From JAKORR01 sp964608495 (GTDB lineage Bacteria > Armatimonadota > Zipacnadia > Zipacnadales > FEN-943): 25,710 nucleotides of DNA. The position numbers and the translations under genes are program-made. The stretch covers positions 1 through 25,710 of the forward strand of contig CAZSOQ010000052.1 in NCBI GenBank assembly GCA_964608495.1, read 5' to 3'. Within the stretch, counting starts at the first letter, position 1. Every line of letters starts with the position of its first letter. Positions 6,590 through 14,618 of this stretch are shown piece by piece. The notes under the pieces are model-generated. The model was not told the DNA's origin and made no database searches. It was given only the letters and a program-made list of their open reading frames with translations.

Positions 6590-7801
6590 ATGACCCCGGA
6601 AAAGCAGCTAGAGCTTCTGGCCGGCGACGCGGTGGACGTCGTATCGCGCGAGGAGCTGATCGAGAAGCTGAAGCGCGGCAAGCCGCTGCGCATCAAGTAC
6701 GGCGCGGACCCCAGCGCGCCCGACCTTCACCTGGGCCACAGCGTGCCCCTGCGGCGGCTGCGTAAGTTCCAGGACCTGGGGCACCAGATCGTGTTCATCA
6801 TCGGGGACTTCACGGGCAGGATCGGGGACCCCTCGGGGCGGTCGAAGACGCGGCCGATGCTGTCCGAGGAGCAGATCAGGGCCAACGCCGAGACCTACGC
6901 GCGCCAGGTCGGGAAGATCCTGGACGTCTTGAAGTGTGAGGTCGTGTACAACAGCGAGTGGTTCGGCGAGATGGACGCGGCGGACCTGTTGCGGCTGGCG
7001 TCGCACTACACGGTGGCGCGGATGCTGGAGCGCGACGATTTCGCCAAGCGGATCGCCGCCGAGACGCCCATCGCAGTGCTGGAGCTGCTGTACCCGCTGG
7101 TGCAGGGGTATGACTCCGTGGCCGTCAGGGCCGACGTGGAGGTGGGCGGGACGGATCAGCTTTTCAACCTGCTGGTGGGACGCGACATAATGCGCGCCTA
7201 TGGCCTGGGGCCTCAGGTCGTGCTCACCTGGCCCCTGCTGGTCGGCACGGACGGCGCGGAGAAGATGAGCAAGTCGCTGGGGAACTGCGTGGGGATCGCT
7301 GAGCCGCCGGGCGAGATGTTCGGCAAGCTCATGTCCATCCCCGACGACCTGCTGCCCCAGTACCTGGCGCTGCTGCTGGACTACCCCGCCGCACGCGTGG
7401 AGGAGGTCAGGCGGGCCATGGCGTCGGGAGACGCCAATCCGCGGGATGTGAAGGACGAGATGGCCCAGCGGATCGTGGCGACCTACCACGACGAGGAAGC
7501 GGCCCGAGCGGCGTCGGAGGAGTTCCGGCGTGTGTTCTCGGACCGGCAGTTGCCGTCGGAGATGCCGGACATAGCGGTGAGGTCAGAGGACCTGACGGAA
7601 GGGGCCCTGTGGATCGTGAAGCTGGTGGTGCTGGCCGGCTTCGCGCCGTCGAACTCGGAGGCGCGGCGGCTGGTGCGGCAGGGGGGCGTGCGGATCAACG
7701 ACGAGCCCGTTGAGGACGAGACGGCCAGCGTGACGGTGGCCACCGGAGACGTCTTGAAGGTGGGACGGCGGCGCTTCGGCCGGATCGTCGTGCGGGAATA
7801 A
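6590..7801 (+). CDS. tyrS: Tyrosyl-tRNA synthetase
   Basis: Class I aminoacyl-tRNA synthetase that charges tRNA-Tyr. 403 residues. The HIGH-type motif is HLGH (47-50) within GADPSAPDLHLGH, the GDFTGRIGDPSGRS block follows, and KMSKS is intact at 225-229 (AEKMSKSLGN). The C-terminal S4 RNA-binding domain lies at about 338-403 (EARRLVRQGGVRIND...VLKVGRRRF). The segment LVQGYDSVAVRADVEVGGTDQLFN matches the tyrosine-binding region of the bacterial enzyme with S4 tail. The ATG at 6590 follows GGAGAAAG; longer in-frame starts would run through the terminator hairpin and are rejected. It appears monocistronic, converging on the leftward gene at 7868. Confidence 0.97.
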   Translation: MTPEKQLELLAGDAVDVVSREELIEKLKRGKPLRIKYGADPSAPDLHLGHSVPLRRLRKFQDLGHQIVFIIGDFTGRIGDPSGRSKTRPMLSEEQIRANAETYARQVGKILDVLKCEVVYNSEWFGEMDAADLLRLASHYTVARMLERDDFAKRIAAETPIAVLELLYPLVQGYDSVAVRADVEVGGTDQLFNLLVGRDIMRAYGLGPQVVLTWPLLVGTDGAEKMSKSLGNCVGIAEPPGEMFGKLMSIPDDLLPQYLALLLDYPAARVEEVRRAMASGDANPRDVKDEMAQRIVATYHDEEAARAASEEFRRVFSDRQLPSEMPDIAVRSEDLTEGALWIVKLVVLAGFAPSNSEARRLVRQGGVRINDEPVEDETASVTVATGDVLKVGRRRFGRIVVRE

Positions 7802-7867
7802 GGCCGCCGCGCGACCCGGCCGGCCTGCTCGGGTGGGACTGTCGCTGCCGCCCGTGCCGGTGTCCGA

Positions 7868-8176
7868 CTACCCCTCGGGCGCCTGGCCGGGCGACGGAGG
7901 GCGCTGCGAGCCTCGCAGCTCCTCGACGCGGCCGCGCAGCTCCTCGAGCTGGGCCTCGATGTCGTCCACGCGCTGGAGGATGACCCCAAGCTCCTCGTCC
8001 AGCACCTGCCGCGCGCGGTAGAGCTCGCGAGCGCGCTTGCCGGCCTCGGCGTACTGGCGCTCGCGCTCGGTCTCGAGGCCGCCGAGCTGCGTCTGGATCT
8101 TGATGATCTCCGCCTCGACGCTGGCGCTGTGCGCAACGTCGCCGATGGCCTGCCTGGCACGGTCCAGCCAACTCAC
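7868..8176 (-). CDS. Small coiled-coil protein of unknown function
   Basis: 102 residues with no recognised enzymatic motif. After a short amphipathic start (SWLDRARQAIGDVAH) it is almost all heptad-like helix rich in Glu, Arg, Leu and Gln, with two coiled-coil blocks (about 15-60 and 62-92), then a Pro-rich end. The opening and the EIIKIQTQLGGLE..RERQYAEAGK pattern resemble the N-terminal helical part of small bacterial proteins that often carry a zinc ribbon. No such ribbon is present here. GTG at 8176 is preferred because AGAGGTG lies about 7 bp upstream; another GTG at 8188 overlaps that site. It converges with tyrS (66 bp gap). Confidence 0.65.
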   Translation of the reverse strand: MSWLDRARQAIGDVAHSASVEAEIIKIQTQLGGLETERERQYAEAGKRARELYRARQVLDEELGVILQRVDDIEAQLEELRGRVEELRGSQRPPSPGQAPEG

Positions 8177-8293
8177 AGCGTTCACCTCTGAGCGGTACTG
8201 TGGGCGCTCCCCGACGCCGCGGGACTCAGCCGTGGCGATTCTACACCACAAGCGTCGCGCGTGCAGGTCGTCTCGCCGCGGGCCAAGGCGCTC

Positions 8294-8974
8294 TCACTGG
8301 GCTGAGGCCGGGCCGCCCGGCCGCAGGAGGGGCCCCGGTCGGGCCTGCATCAAGGCGGGCCCTGGGGGCGGGCCGTTGGTGCCGAGGAACCCGCGGCGGC
8401 CCATCGAACCGCGCAGGCCGAGGCCCTGTAGGCCGAGCCCCACTCCCTGAGCGCCACCCGAGACGCCGGGCTTGACCTCACACAGGCTGCGCCTGCCGTT
8501 GCCGTAGACGCCCAGCAGTATGAGGCCGCTCAGCTTCACCGGGTCGTCCGCCGCGTCGAGGCGCTGGAGGAGCTGCTCCTGAAGCTGACGGTCCTGCTCC
8601 TCGACCTGGCGGTACTTGTCGAGAGCGTCACGGGCCGCCTGCTGCTGGTCCGCGGGGTCGGCGTATTCCGAGTACATCGCGACCGCCAGCGTCTGGAGCT
8701 GGTCCTGGAGCTGTGCTTGGAGGCGGTGCATCTGGAGCTTGTACCAGAAGATCAGCCTCATGTCCTCCTGGCTGAAACCCCAGGCTTCGATGGGCCCGAA
8801 GCGCTGCTTGAGGGCCTCGCCGGTGACGACGGCGGCCAGGTTGTCGGGCTGAGGGGCCGGCTGAGCGGCCACGCCATCGCCCGTCACCTGCGCCTGAGCG
8901 CCGCACTGCTCGGCGGCCCGGCAGAAGGTGGTCGCGACCATTCCGGCGACCAGAAGGCTGGTCAGAACACGCAT
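8294..8974 (-). CDS. Secreted helical protein with Gly/Pro-rich tail, function unknown
   Basis: 226 residues from ATG 8974, which follows GGAGGTGA at ideal spacing. Residues 1-21 are a signal peptide (MRVLTSLLVAGMVATTFCRA). Residues about 45-170 are mainly helical and Gln-rich (LQAQLQDQLQTL, AARDALDKYRQVEEQDRQLQEQLLQRL), loosely like periplasmic helical chaperones of the Spy/LTXXQ type, though their signature was not found. Two cysteines lie early and one later (SLCEVK). The final 55 residues are disordered, rich in Gly, Pro and Leu. It lies 53 bp downstream of the amidohydrolase stop and could be co-transcribed with it. Function is not known. Confidence 0.72.
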   Translation of the reverse strand: MRVLTSLLVAGMVATTFCRAAEQCGAQAQVTGDGVAAQPAPQPDNLAAVVTGEALKQRFGPIEAWGFSQEDMRLIFWYKLQMHRLQAQLQDQLQTLAVAMYSEYADPADQQQAARDALDKYRQVEEQDRQLQEQLLQRLDAADDPVKLSGLILLGVYGNGRRSLCEVKPGVSGGAQGVGLGLQGLGLRGSMGRRGFLGTNGPPPGPALMQARPGPLLRPGGPASAQ

Positions 8975-9027
8975 CGGATTCACCTCCGACCGCGCTACGG
9001 GGATAGACGCGCGCGACGGAGGAAGGT

Positions 9028-9861
9028 TCACGCGATTGCCGCGCGGCCGAAGAGACGCGCGGCGTTGTTGTGCAGCACCGCCAGAGCCGCCTCGCGCGAG
9101 GGAGCGAGGCGCTCGATGACCGGCGCGGAGCGGCGCCCGAAGCAGTCGTCGCCCCAGTTGGCGCCCCTGCCGTCGGTGCAGGGGCAGTCGGTGGCCCACA
9201 GCAGCTTGTGCCACGTCTGGCCGAGCAGGCACTCGCGGGTGAAGTCCTCGTCGCGGGTCAGGCCGTTGAGGCCCGAGCCGGCGGATAGGTCCCCGTAAAG
9301 GTTGGGGTAGTCTCGCAGCCAGCGGAAGGTCGGGCCGGGCTCGGGGATCGGCCCGCCGGGATAGCCGTTGACGGGCTCGGGCGACGGCTCCAGGTAGGCC
9401 CAGAAGCTCTGGGCATGGCCGATGAAGGTCGTTGCCGGGAACTCCTCCAGCACGCGCTCGAAGTTCAGCACGCCGGTGCTGTAGTTGTGCTCCTCGAGAT
9501 GGAGGGTCACCGGGAGCCCCAGGTCGCCACACAGACGGTAGATCGCGCGCGAGCGGTCGTCGTCCACGGGAAGGCGCACCTTCACCTCGCCGAAGCCCAG
9601 GCACCCCGCGGCCGCGTACGCCTCGATCCGCGCCAGAGCCTTCTCGTCGCGGGGGTCCACGCAGCAGAAGGGAATCACGAGGTCCGGGGCCTGCCGGTAC
9701 AGGTCGAGGACGGCCTCGGTGGGCATCATGTAGCCGTCCGGGCGGTCCTCGCTCTCCAGAGGCAGCAGTACCGCAGAAGCGCACCCGAGGCCCGTGATAT
9801 GGTCGAGGGTCTGGGCGGGCGTGCGGTCGCAGTGACCGATGTGCAGATGGCAGTCAATCAT
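9028..9861 (-). CDS. Amidohydrolase-family (Amidohydro_2) metal-dependent hydrolase
   Basis: TIM-barrel metal-dependent hydrolase or decarboxylase-like protein of 277 residues. The first-strand HxH metal motif is at residues 5-7 (MIDCHLHIG). Later conserved positions include the VTLHLEEHN His, TTFIGHAQSFW, and the terminal WATDCPCTDG Asp, followed by the VLHNNAARLFG helix typical of the family. The length is normal. The ATG at 9861 lies behind GAGGAGGG (7 bp spacing) and coincides with the HxH strand, as in relatives. The substrate cannot be told from sequence; the family includes cyclic amides, lactones and decarboxylation substrates. The gene diverges from a glycoside-hydrolase-like remnant. 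Confidence 0.85.
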   Translation of the reverse strand: MIDCHLHIGHCDRTPAQTLDHITGLGCASAVLLPLESEDRPDGYMMPTEAVLDLYRQAPDLVIPFCCVDPRDEKALARIEAYAAAGCLGFGEVKVRLPVDDDRSRAIYRLCGDLGLPVTLHLEEHNYSTGVLNFERVLEEFPATTFIGHAQSFWAYLEPSPEPVNGYPGGPIPEPGPTFRWLRDYPNLYGDLSAGSGLNGLTRDEDFTRECLLGQTWHKLLWATDCPCTDGRGANWGDDCFGRRSAPVIERLAPSREAALAVLHNNAARLFGRAAIA

Positions 9862-9984
9862 GGCTGTCCCTCCTCGCGCGGGGAGTTCCGCGCGGGGCCC
9901 GGCGCACCTGTCCACCGGGCTCGCGAACCTGTTGGGCGAGGACGGCCCATCTCTCTGCCGGCAAGCGGCCATGCAGGAAGAGCC

Positions 9985-10590
9985 GGGAGCCCGGCCACGG
10001 CCTACGACCAGCAGGCGCTGCGCTGCATGCGCAGCCACCTGCTGGCGCTGGCCTTCGGCGTGCGGCGGATGTGGTGGTACGCCTTCCAGGACGAGGGCAC
10101 GGACCGCGCGAACCCCGAGCACAACTTCGGGCTCGTGGACTGGTACGGCAGCCCCAAGTCGGCCTGCAACGCCTATCGCGCGATGGCGACGCTGCTGGGC
10201 CCGGCGGTGTGTGAGGGCTTCTGCCGAGACGTGACGCCGCCCGTCGAGCCGCAGGTGCGCATGGCCCTCTCGCCCACGACCGTGCCCTTCGTGCCCGGGC
10301 GCGACTGCTCGTGGACCTGCGGGGTGACCAGCGACTTCGACTGCCCGGTCGAGGTGGAGCTTGCCGTGCCGGGGCCGTGGGGCCAGCGCGAGCAGAGGAC
10401 GACCCTCGTCCTGCCCGCCAGGGGCCGCCGGACCGTGCCCTTCACCTACCGGGCTGCCGACGCGGTGAACGAACGGACCCTGTCGTGGGACGTGCGGTGC
10501 CCCTACCGCCACGCGGGTACGAACAAGGAGCAGGTGTCCTTCAAGCGCGCCCTGTTCTTCATGGTCGCGAGGGCGCTCGCGCAACCCTAG
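9985..10590 (+). pseudogene. C-terminal remnant of a glycoside-hydrolase-like gene, 5' part missing
   Basis: An open frame of about 200 residues begins abruptly with ATAYDQQALRCMRSHLLALA. It continues with GVRRMWWYAFQDEGTDRANP, EHNFGLVDWYGSPKSACNAY and RAMATLLG, the end of a TIM-barrel glycosidase-type catalytic domain. A beta-sandwich-like stretch follows. In the families this recalls, several hundred residues with the catalytic acids precede this point. Here the upstream frame is antisense to the amidohydrolase gene and shows no family pattern. An internal ATG at 10027 has no clear ribosome site. A truncated, probably dead gene is the best reading; a short domain translated alone is possible. 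Confidence 0.55.
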
Positions 10591-10611
10591 GCGAACGGCA
10601 GGGTCGCGGCC

Positions 10612-12852
10612 TCAGTAGAGGAGATGAGGCTCGCGGCGCCCGAGGTACCCGTCCAGCTCCGGCTGCCAGGCGGCGCAGATCTCGTCCACCTCGGCCAGCT
10701 CGAGGAGGCGCTGGGTCGCGGCCCGACTGCCGAGCAGGCCGGCCACCTTCTCGGCCTGGAAGGTCTCGCCATACAGCAGCCGGAGAGTCCGGGCGATGTG
10801 CAGGCCGGAGGCAACAGGATCTAGGGCCTCACGGTCGAGCAGGCAGAGGTGGCAGCCGCTGCAGCGCTCGCCCGCGAACTCGCGGGTCGTGGGCGTGAAC
10901 TCGGCGGGCAGGAAGCTGAGGCCGGGCAGGTCCAGCTCGTTCAGGCGCCGGGCCACCAGCCCCCCGTCCATCCACGGCGCGCCGAGGTACTCGAAGGGAG
11001 CGTCCGTCCCCCGGCCGACGGACAGGTTACAGCGCTCCAGCAGGCCGACGGCCGGGTAGAGGATCGCGGCCTTCATGGTGCGCAGGTTGGGCGACGGGTT
11101 GACCCAGGGCAGGCCCGTCTCGTCGAACCACAGCTCCCGTCGGTAACCCTCGCAGGGGACGACGGTCAGGTCCACGTCGAAGGGGTACTCGGCCCTCGCG
11201 AAGCGGGCCAGCTCGCCCGCCGTGAGGCCGTGCACCATCGGCAGTGGGTGATACTCCGCCAGGTTGGCGAAGGGTCTGTCCAGCATGGGACCGGCCACGA
11301 TGTCCGGGCGCAACAGGTCCGGGCGGTCCAGCACGATGAAGCCCACGCCGGCCTCGGCCGCCGCCTTCATGCACAGGCACATCGTCGCCGTGTAGGTATA
11401 GAAGCGCTCGCCGGCGTCCTGGATGTCGAAGACCAGGGCGTCCAGGTCGGCGAGATGCTCGGCCTCGGGCGCCTTGCGCTCGCCGTACAGCGACACGACT
11501 GGCAGCCCCGTGGCGTCGTCGCGGCCGTCCGTGAAGGTCTCGTCCAGCAGGCCGCGCAGGCCGTGCTCGGGCGCGAAGAGGCGCTCGAGGCGCACGCCAT
11601 CGGCCGAGGCGAGCAGGTCCAGCAGGTGGTCGCGCCGGCGATCAATCGCCGTGTGGTTGACGATCAGCCCCAGGCGCCTGTCGCGCAGGGACGCCCAGCC
11701 CGAGGCACGCTCGACCTCCAGCCCGCTGCGCACCTCGGCACGCCCGCGGCGCACGCGATGGAGGATCGGGCGGTCCACCAGCGCCGCGGCGACGGTGTTG
11801 GCCAAGCGGCGGCGCAGGTCCATCACGCTCCCCTCGCGCGAGGGGTGCACGCGGTTGGTCAGCAGCACGAGCCAGGCGCCGCTGGGGGGGTCTACCCATA
11901 CCGAGGTGCCGGTGAAGCCGCTGTGCCCGAAGCCCCCCGCAGGGAACAGGTCGCCGCGGACCACCGGGCTGTAGTCTGAGAAGACGTCCCACCCCAGCCC
12001 GCGAGCCTGGCCGGGATGGCGAGACTGGGGCGAGGTCATGGCACGAACCGAGGCGGGGCTCAGGACTCGGCCCTTCTCCCCCATCCCGCCGCGGAGCAGC
12101 ATGGCGCAGAAGCGGCACAGGTCATCGCCGGTGGCGAAGAGGCCGGCGTGACCCGCGATGCCGCCGAGGTAGCGGGCGTTCTCGTCGTGAACCACGCCCT
12201 GGAGGGTGTGCCCGTCCACCACCTCGGTGGCGGCGCAGGCGTCGGCAAGCTCCGCAGGCGGGTTGAAGCAGGCCGACGCCATGCCGCAGGACGTGAAGAT
12301 GGCCTCTGCGGCCAGGTCGGCCAGGCTGCTGGCGGTGAGGCTTTCGAGGATGCTCCCCAGGAGGATGTACCCCAGGTCCGAGTAGATGAAGGAATCACCG
12401 GGAGGCGCCTGCAGGGGAGTCCTGCAGATGTCGTCCACGACCGCGGCCAGGCGCCCCTCTCGGTCGTCCCGGTCGGTGGGGGGCTCGGCCAGGTAGTTCT
12501 TCCAGGGCGGCAGGCCCGTGGAATGGGTCAGCAGATCGCGCAGGAGGGCACGCTCGCGCCCGTCGCCGCTGAAGCCGGGAACGTAGGCGCAGACCGGCTC
12601 CGCGAGAGCCACCACGCCCTGCTCCACTAGCTCAACCGCGAGAGTGGCGGTGACGATGGGCTTGGTGAGCGAGGCAAGGTCGAAGAGGGTGTCCTGCTCC
12701 ATCGGCTGAGGCGAGGGCACCAGGCGACGGAAGCCGGCGGCATCCAGCAGAAGCGTCTCGTCCCCTCGTCCGACGCACAACACGCCGCCGGGGCACTCCC
12801 CGGCGGCGATGGCATCCTGGAAGGCCCTGGCGACCTGCGCGAGCCCGCCCAT
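10612..12852 (-). CDS. Fusion of a beta-lactamase-type serine hydrolase and a DUF1343 (NamZ-like exo-N-acetylmuramidase) domain
   Basis: 746 residues. The N-terminal half (about 1-355) is a penicillin-binding/beta-lactamase-fold hydrolase: SxxK nucleophile SLTK at 61-64, second-box tyrosine Y157 in IYSDLGY, GHSGFTG at 309-315 as the third box. The C-terminal half (about 375-746) is DUF1343: RRLGLIVNHTA, LFAPEHGLRG, LVFDIQDAGERFYTYT, VLDRPDLLRPD, PWVNPSPNLRTM and SVGRGTDAPFE. In Bacillus subtilis the separate neighbours AmiE (serine-hydrolase MurNAc-peptide amidase) and NamZ (exo-MurNAcase) have these folds and recycle wall muropeptides. This protein therefore plausibly does both steps; specificity is inference. 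The ATG at 12852 follows GAGGG. No signal peptide is evident, suggesting a cytoplasmic location. It lies 18 bp after pta, so probably one operon. Confidence 0.87.
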   Translation of the reverse strand: MGGLAQVARAFQDAIAAGECPGGVLCVGRGDETLLLDAAGFRRLVPSPQPMEQDTLFDLASLTKPIVTATLAVELVEQGVVALAEPVCAYVPGFSGDGRERALLRDLLTHSTGLPPWKNYLAEPPTDRDDREGRLAAVVDDICRTPLQAPPGDSFIYSDLGYILLGSILESLTASSLADLAAEAIFTSCGMASACFNPPAELADACAATEVVDGHTLQGVVHDENARYLGGIAGHAGLFATGDDLCRFCAMLLRGGMGEKGRVLSPASVRAMTSPQSRHPGQARGLGWDVFSDYSPVVRGDLFPAGGFGHSGFTGTSVWVDPPSGAWLVLLTNRVHPSREGSVMDLRRRLANTVAAALVDRPILHRVRRGRAEVRSGLEVERASGWASLRDRRLGLIVNHTAIDRRRDHLLDLLASADGVRLERLFAPEHGLRGLLDETFTDGRDDATGLPVVSLYGERKAPEAEHLADLDALVFDIQDAGERFYTYTATMCLCMKAAAEAGVGFIVLDRPDLLRPDIVAGPMLDRPFANLAEYHPLPMVHGLTAGELARFARAEYPFDVDLTVVPCEGYRRELWFDETGLPWVNPSPNLRTMKAAILYPAVGLLERCNLSVGRGTDAPFEYLGAPWMDGGLVARRLNELDLPGLSFLPAEFTPTTREFAGERCSGCHLCLLDREALDPVASGLHIARTLRLLYGETFQAEKVAGLLGSRAATQRLLELAEVDEICAAWQPELDGYLGRREPHLLY

Positions 12853-12870
12853 CGGCTACCCTCGGCTCCG

Positions 12871-13887
12871 TCAGACCCCGGCGGAGGCTTCGAGCCACTC
12901 GGCGCGGACGGCGGCGACGGCCATGACGTTGACGATGTCGTCGGGCGTGGCTCCGCGCGAGAGGTCCATGCCCGCCTTGGCCAGGCCCTGGAGAAGCGGC
13001 CCGTAGGCCCCGGCTCCGCCCAGGTACTGGGTCAGCTTGTAGGCGATGTTGCCGGCGTCGAGGTCGGGGAAGATGAGGACGTTGGCCCTGCCGGCCACGT
13101 CGCTGTCCGGGCACTTGCGGGCGGCCACCTCCGGGCAGACCGCGGCATCGCCCTGCAGCTCCCCGTCTATGTGCAGGTCGGGCCGCATCTGCTTTGCCAG
13201 GCGCGTCGCCTCGCGCACCTTGTCCACGTCCGGGTGCTCGGCGCTGCCGTAGGTGGAGAAGGAGAGCATGGCCACGTAGGGCTCGGCCTCCAGGTAGAGC
13301 CGACAACTCTCGGCGCTCGCCACGGCGATGTCGGCCAGCTCCTCGGTGCTCGGCTGGGGCAGCAGGCCGGCATCGGCGTAGATGAAGCACCCGCCCACGC
13401 CCAGGTCCTCGTTCGGGGTCGCCATGATGAAGTAGCTCGAGGCGGTGCGGACGCCGGGCATCGTCTTCACGATCTGCAGCAGGGGGCGGACGGTGTCGGC
13501 GGTGGTGTGCGAGGCGCCCGCGACGCACCCGTCCACCTCACCCAGCTTCAGCAGACAGACCGCGCAGAAGAGCGGATCGAGGACCTGCTCGAGGGCCTGC
13601 TCGTAGGTCACACCCTTGTGCTTGCGCACCTCGGCGTAGAGCTCAGCGCAGCGGTGCCGGATGTCGGGGTCGGCGGGATCGAGGATGGTGATCTCGTCGA
13701 GCGGGACATCCTGGTCCCGCGCGCGGTCCTCCACCATGGCCCGGGGACCGATGAGGGCCACGCGGGATATGCCCTGGCTCAGGGCCTGTCGCGCCGCGGC
13801 GTACATCCGGTCGTCGGTGGTCTCGGGGAGGGCGATAAGCTTGCAGGCCCCGCGGGCCCTGGCTCGGATCTTCGCTATTACGGGCAT
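12871..13887 (-). CDS. pta: Phosphate acetyltransferase
   Basis: Interconverts acetyl-CoA and acetyl phosphate; cytosolic. 338 residues, the usual length of the short form without an extra N-terminal domain. Family blocks run in order: KLIALPETTDDRMYAAA, LGEVDGCVAGASHTTADTVRPLLQIVKT with its conserved SHTTAD-type loop, the FSTYGSA motif in the middle, DGELQGDAA and the terminal AGNIAYKLTQYLGGAGAYGPLLQGL. The ATG at 13887 has GAGGAG about 11 bp upstream. The AmiE-NamZ-like fusion gene follows by 18 bp. No acetate kinase gene is adjacent, so its role in acetate flux or acetyl-phosphate signalling cannot be settled here. Phosphotransbutyrylase is a less likely alternative. Confidence 0.93.
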   Translation of the reverse strand: MPVIAKIRARARGACKLIALPETTDDRMYAAARQALSQGISRVALIGPRAMVEDRARDQDVPLDEITILDPADPDIRHRCAELYAEVRKHKGVTYEQALEQVLDPLFCAVCLLKLGEVDGCVAGASHTTADTVRPLLQIVKTMPGVRTASSYFIMATPNEDLGVGGCFIYADAGLLPQPSTEELADIAVASAESCRLYLEAEPYVAMLSFSTYGSAEHPDVDKVREATRLAKQMRPDLHIDGELQGDAAVCPEVAARKCPDSDVAGRANVLIFPDLDAGNIAYKLTQYLGGAGAYGPLLQGLAKAGMDLSRGATPDDIVNVMAVAAVRAEWLEASAGV

Positions 13888-14080
13888 ATCCGGGTGGCTC
13901 CTCTGGCGGCCGCTGTTAAGGCATTGTTACACCCGCGCTCGTTTGGGCCCTCGGCAGCGAGGGTAATCCCCTAGCTGGTGGAGTGTTAGGAGGCGCGTGT
14001 CAGGCTGGTAGAGGGCACCTTTGAGCAGCGGTCGTTCACACAGGTTTGGAGCGGCGAGTAGCCGCCCCCTGCCCCGCATA

Positions 14081-14108
14081 AAGCGGCGGCGTGTTAACGC
14101 CGCCGCTT
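14081..14108 (-). terminator. Hairpin spanning the stop codon of the small two-TM protein gene
   Basis: A perfect 11-bp stem (AAGCGGCGGCG with CGCCGCCGCTT) and a 6-nt loop. On the minus strand the 5' arm is the last codons (Lys-Arg-Arg-Arg) and the TAA stop lies in the loop. The U tract after it is only three bases, so termination is possible but unproven. Confidence 0.5.
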
Positions 14109-14354
14109 CTTCTTGGTGTGTCGCTCCTCTCTCTTCCTCTTCTTCTTGTTCAGGCGGTAGACGATCGCCTGCACGGTATAGGCGCCGCTGGTAAGGCCCC
14201 CGATGACACAGGCCGCCACCACAAACAGCACCACCACTCCCTGGTCCTGGAAGGCATCTCCCCAGAGGCGGAATATCACCAGCAGTGCCACGATCCCGAG
14301 CACGAGCCCGGTGACGGCACCGATGAGCATGTAGATCATGTGCCGCGTTGCCAT
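14094..14354 (-). CDS. Small two-transmembrane-segment protein with highly basic C-terminus
   Basis: 86 residues; no family recognised. Two hydrophobic helices (about residues 6-28 and 38-64, rich in Val, Leu, Gly and Ala) are joined by a short polar loop with DAFQDQG. They are followed by a C-terminal tail of about 20 residues that is nearly all Lys, Arg and Glu (RLNKKKRKREER, then KKKRRR). The charge predicts both ends in the cytoplasm. The ATG at 14354 is the first after a good promoter. No clear Shine-Dalgarno precedes it, and ATGs at 14339 and 14330 are alternatives. The predicted mRNA has a leader of about 115 nt. The coding end forms a strong hairpin. Confidence 0.65.
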   Translation of the reverse strand: MATRHMIYMLIGAVTGLVLGIVALLVIFRLWGDAFQDQGVVVLFVVAACVIGGLTSGAYTVQAIVYRLNKKKRKREERHTKKKRRR

Positions 14355-14476
14355 GGTGTGGATAGGTACAGGAAAGGGATCCGTAGTGTAAGCTCTGTCC
14401 GTCCCGCGCGCCTGACAGGGTGCGCACCACCGGCGCTCGGCCACCCCGATGCCACTTCCCGACGGCACCCCGCGGC

Positions 14477-14505
14477 AATATAGCGCGTCCGCCGTCCAGT
14501 GGCAA
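14477..14505 (-). promoter_or_regulatory. Promoter of the small two-TM protein gene
   Basis: Minus strand TTGCCA (14505-14500), 17 bp, TATATT (14482-14477). Start of transcription near 14470 gives a leader of about 115 nt. It lies between that gene and the HD-GYP stop, so the small gene is probably not part of the signalling operon. Confidence 0.7.
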
Positions 14506-14618
14506 GCGCAGTGCCGGGCGGCCCGGCGGCACACGGCGGGGTATTGGGCGGCGCCGGGCTCGTGGCACCGCGACCGCACGGCCGGGGGGGTAAGTGATGC
14601 CCGCGAGACGACCGAAGC

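Noticed and set aside
9415..9984. Upstream extension of the rightward glycosidase-like frame
   Set aside because: It is antisense to the amidohydrolase gene and shows no glycosidase pattern, so only 9985 onward was used.
13948..13963. CCCTCG-GCAG-CGAGGG hairpin in the pta leader as terminator or riboswitch
   Set aside because: Only a 6-bp stem, no T tract and no recognised aptamer features.
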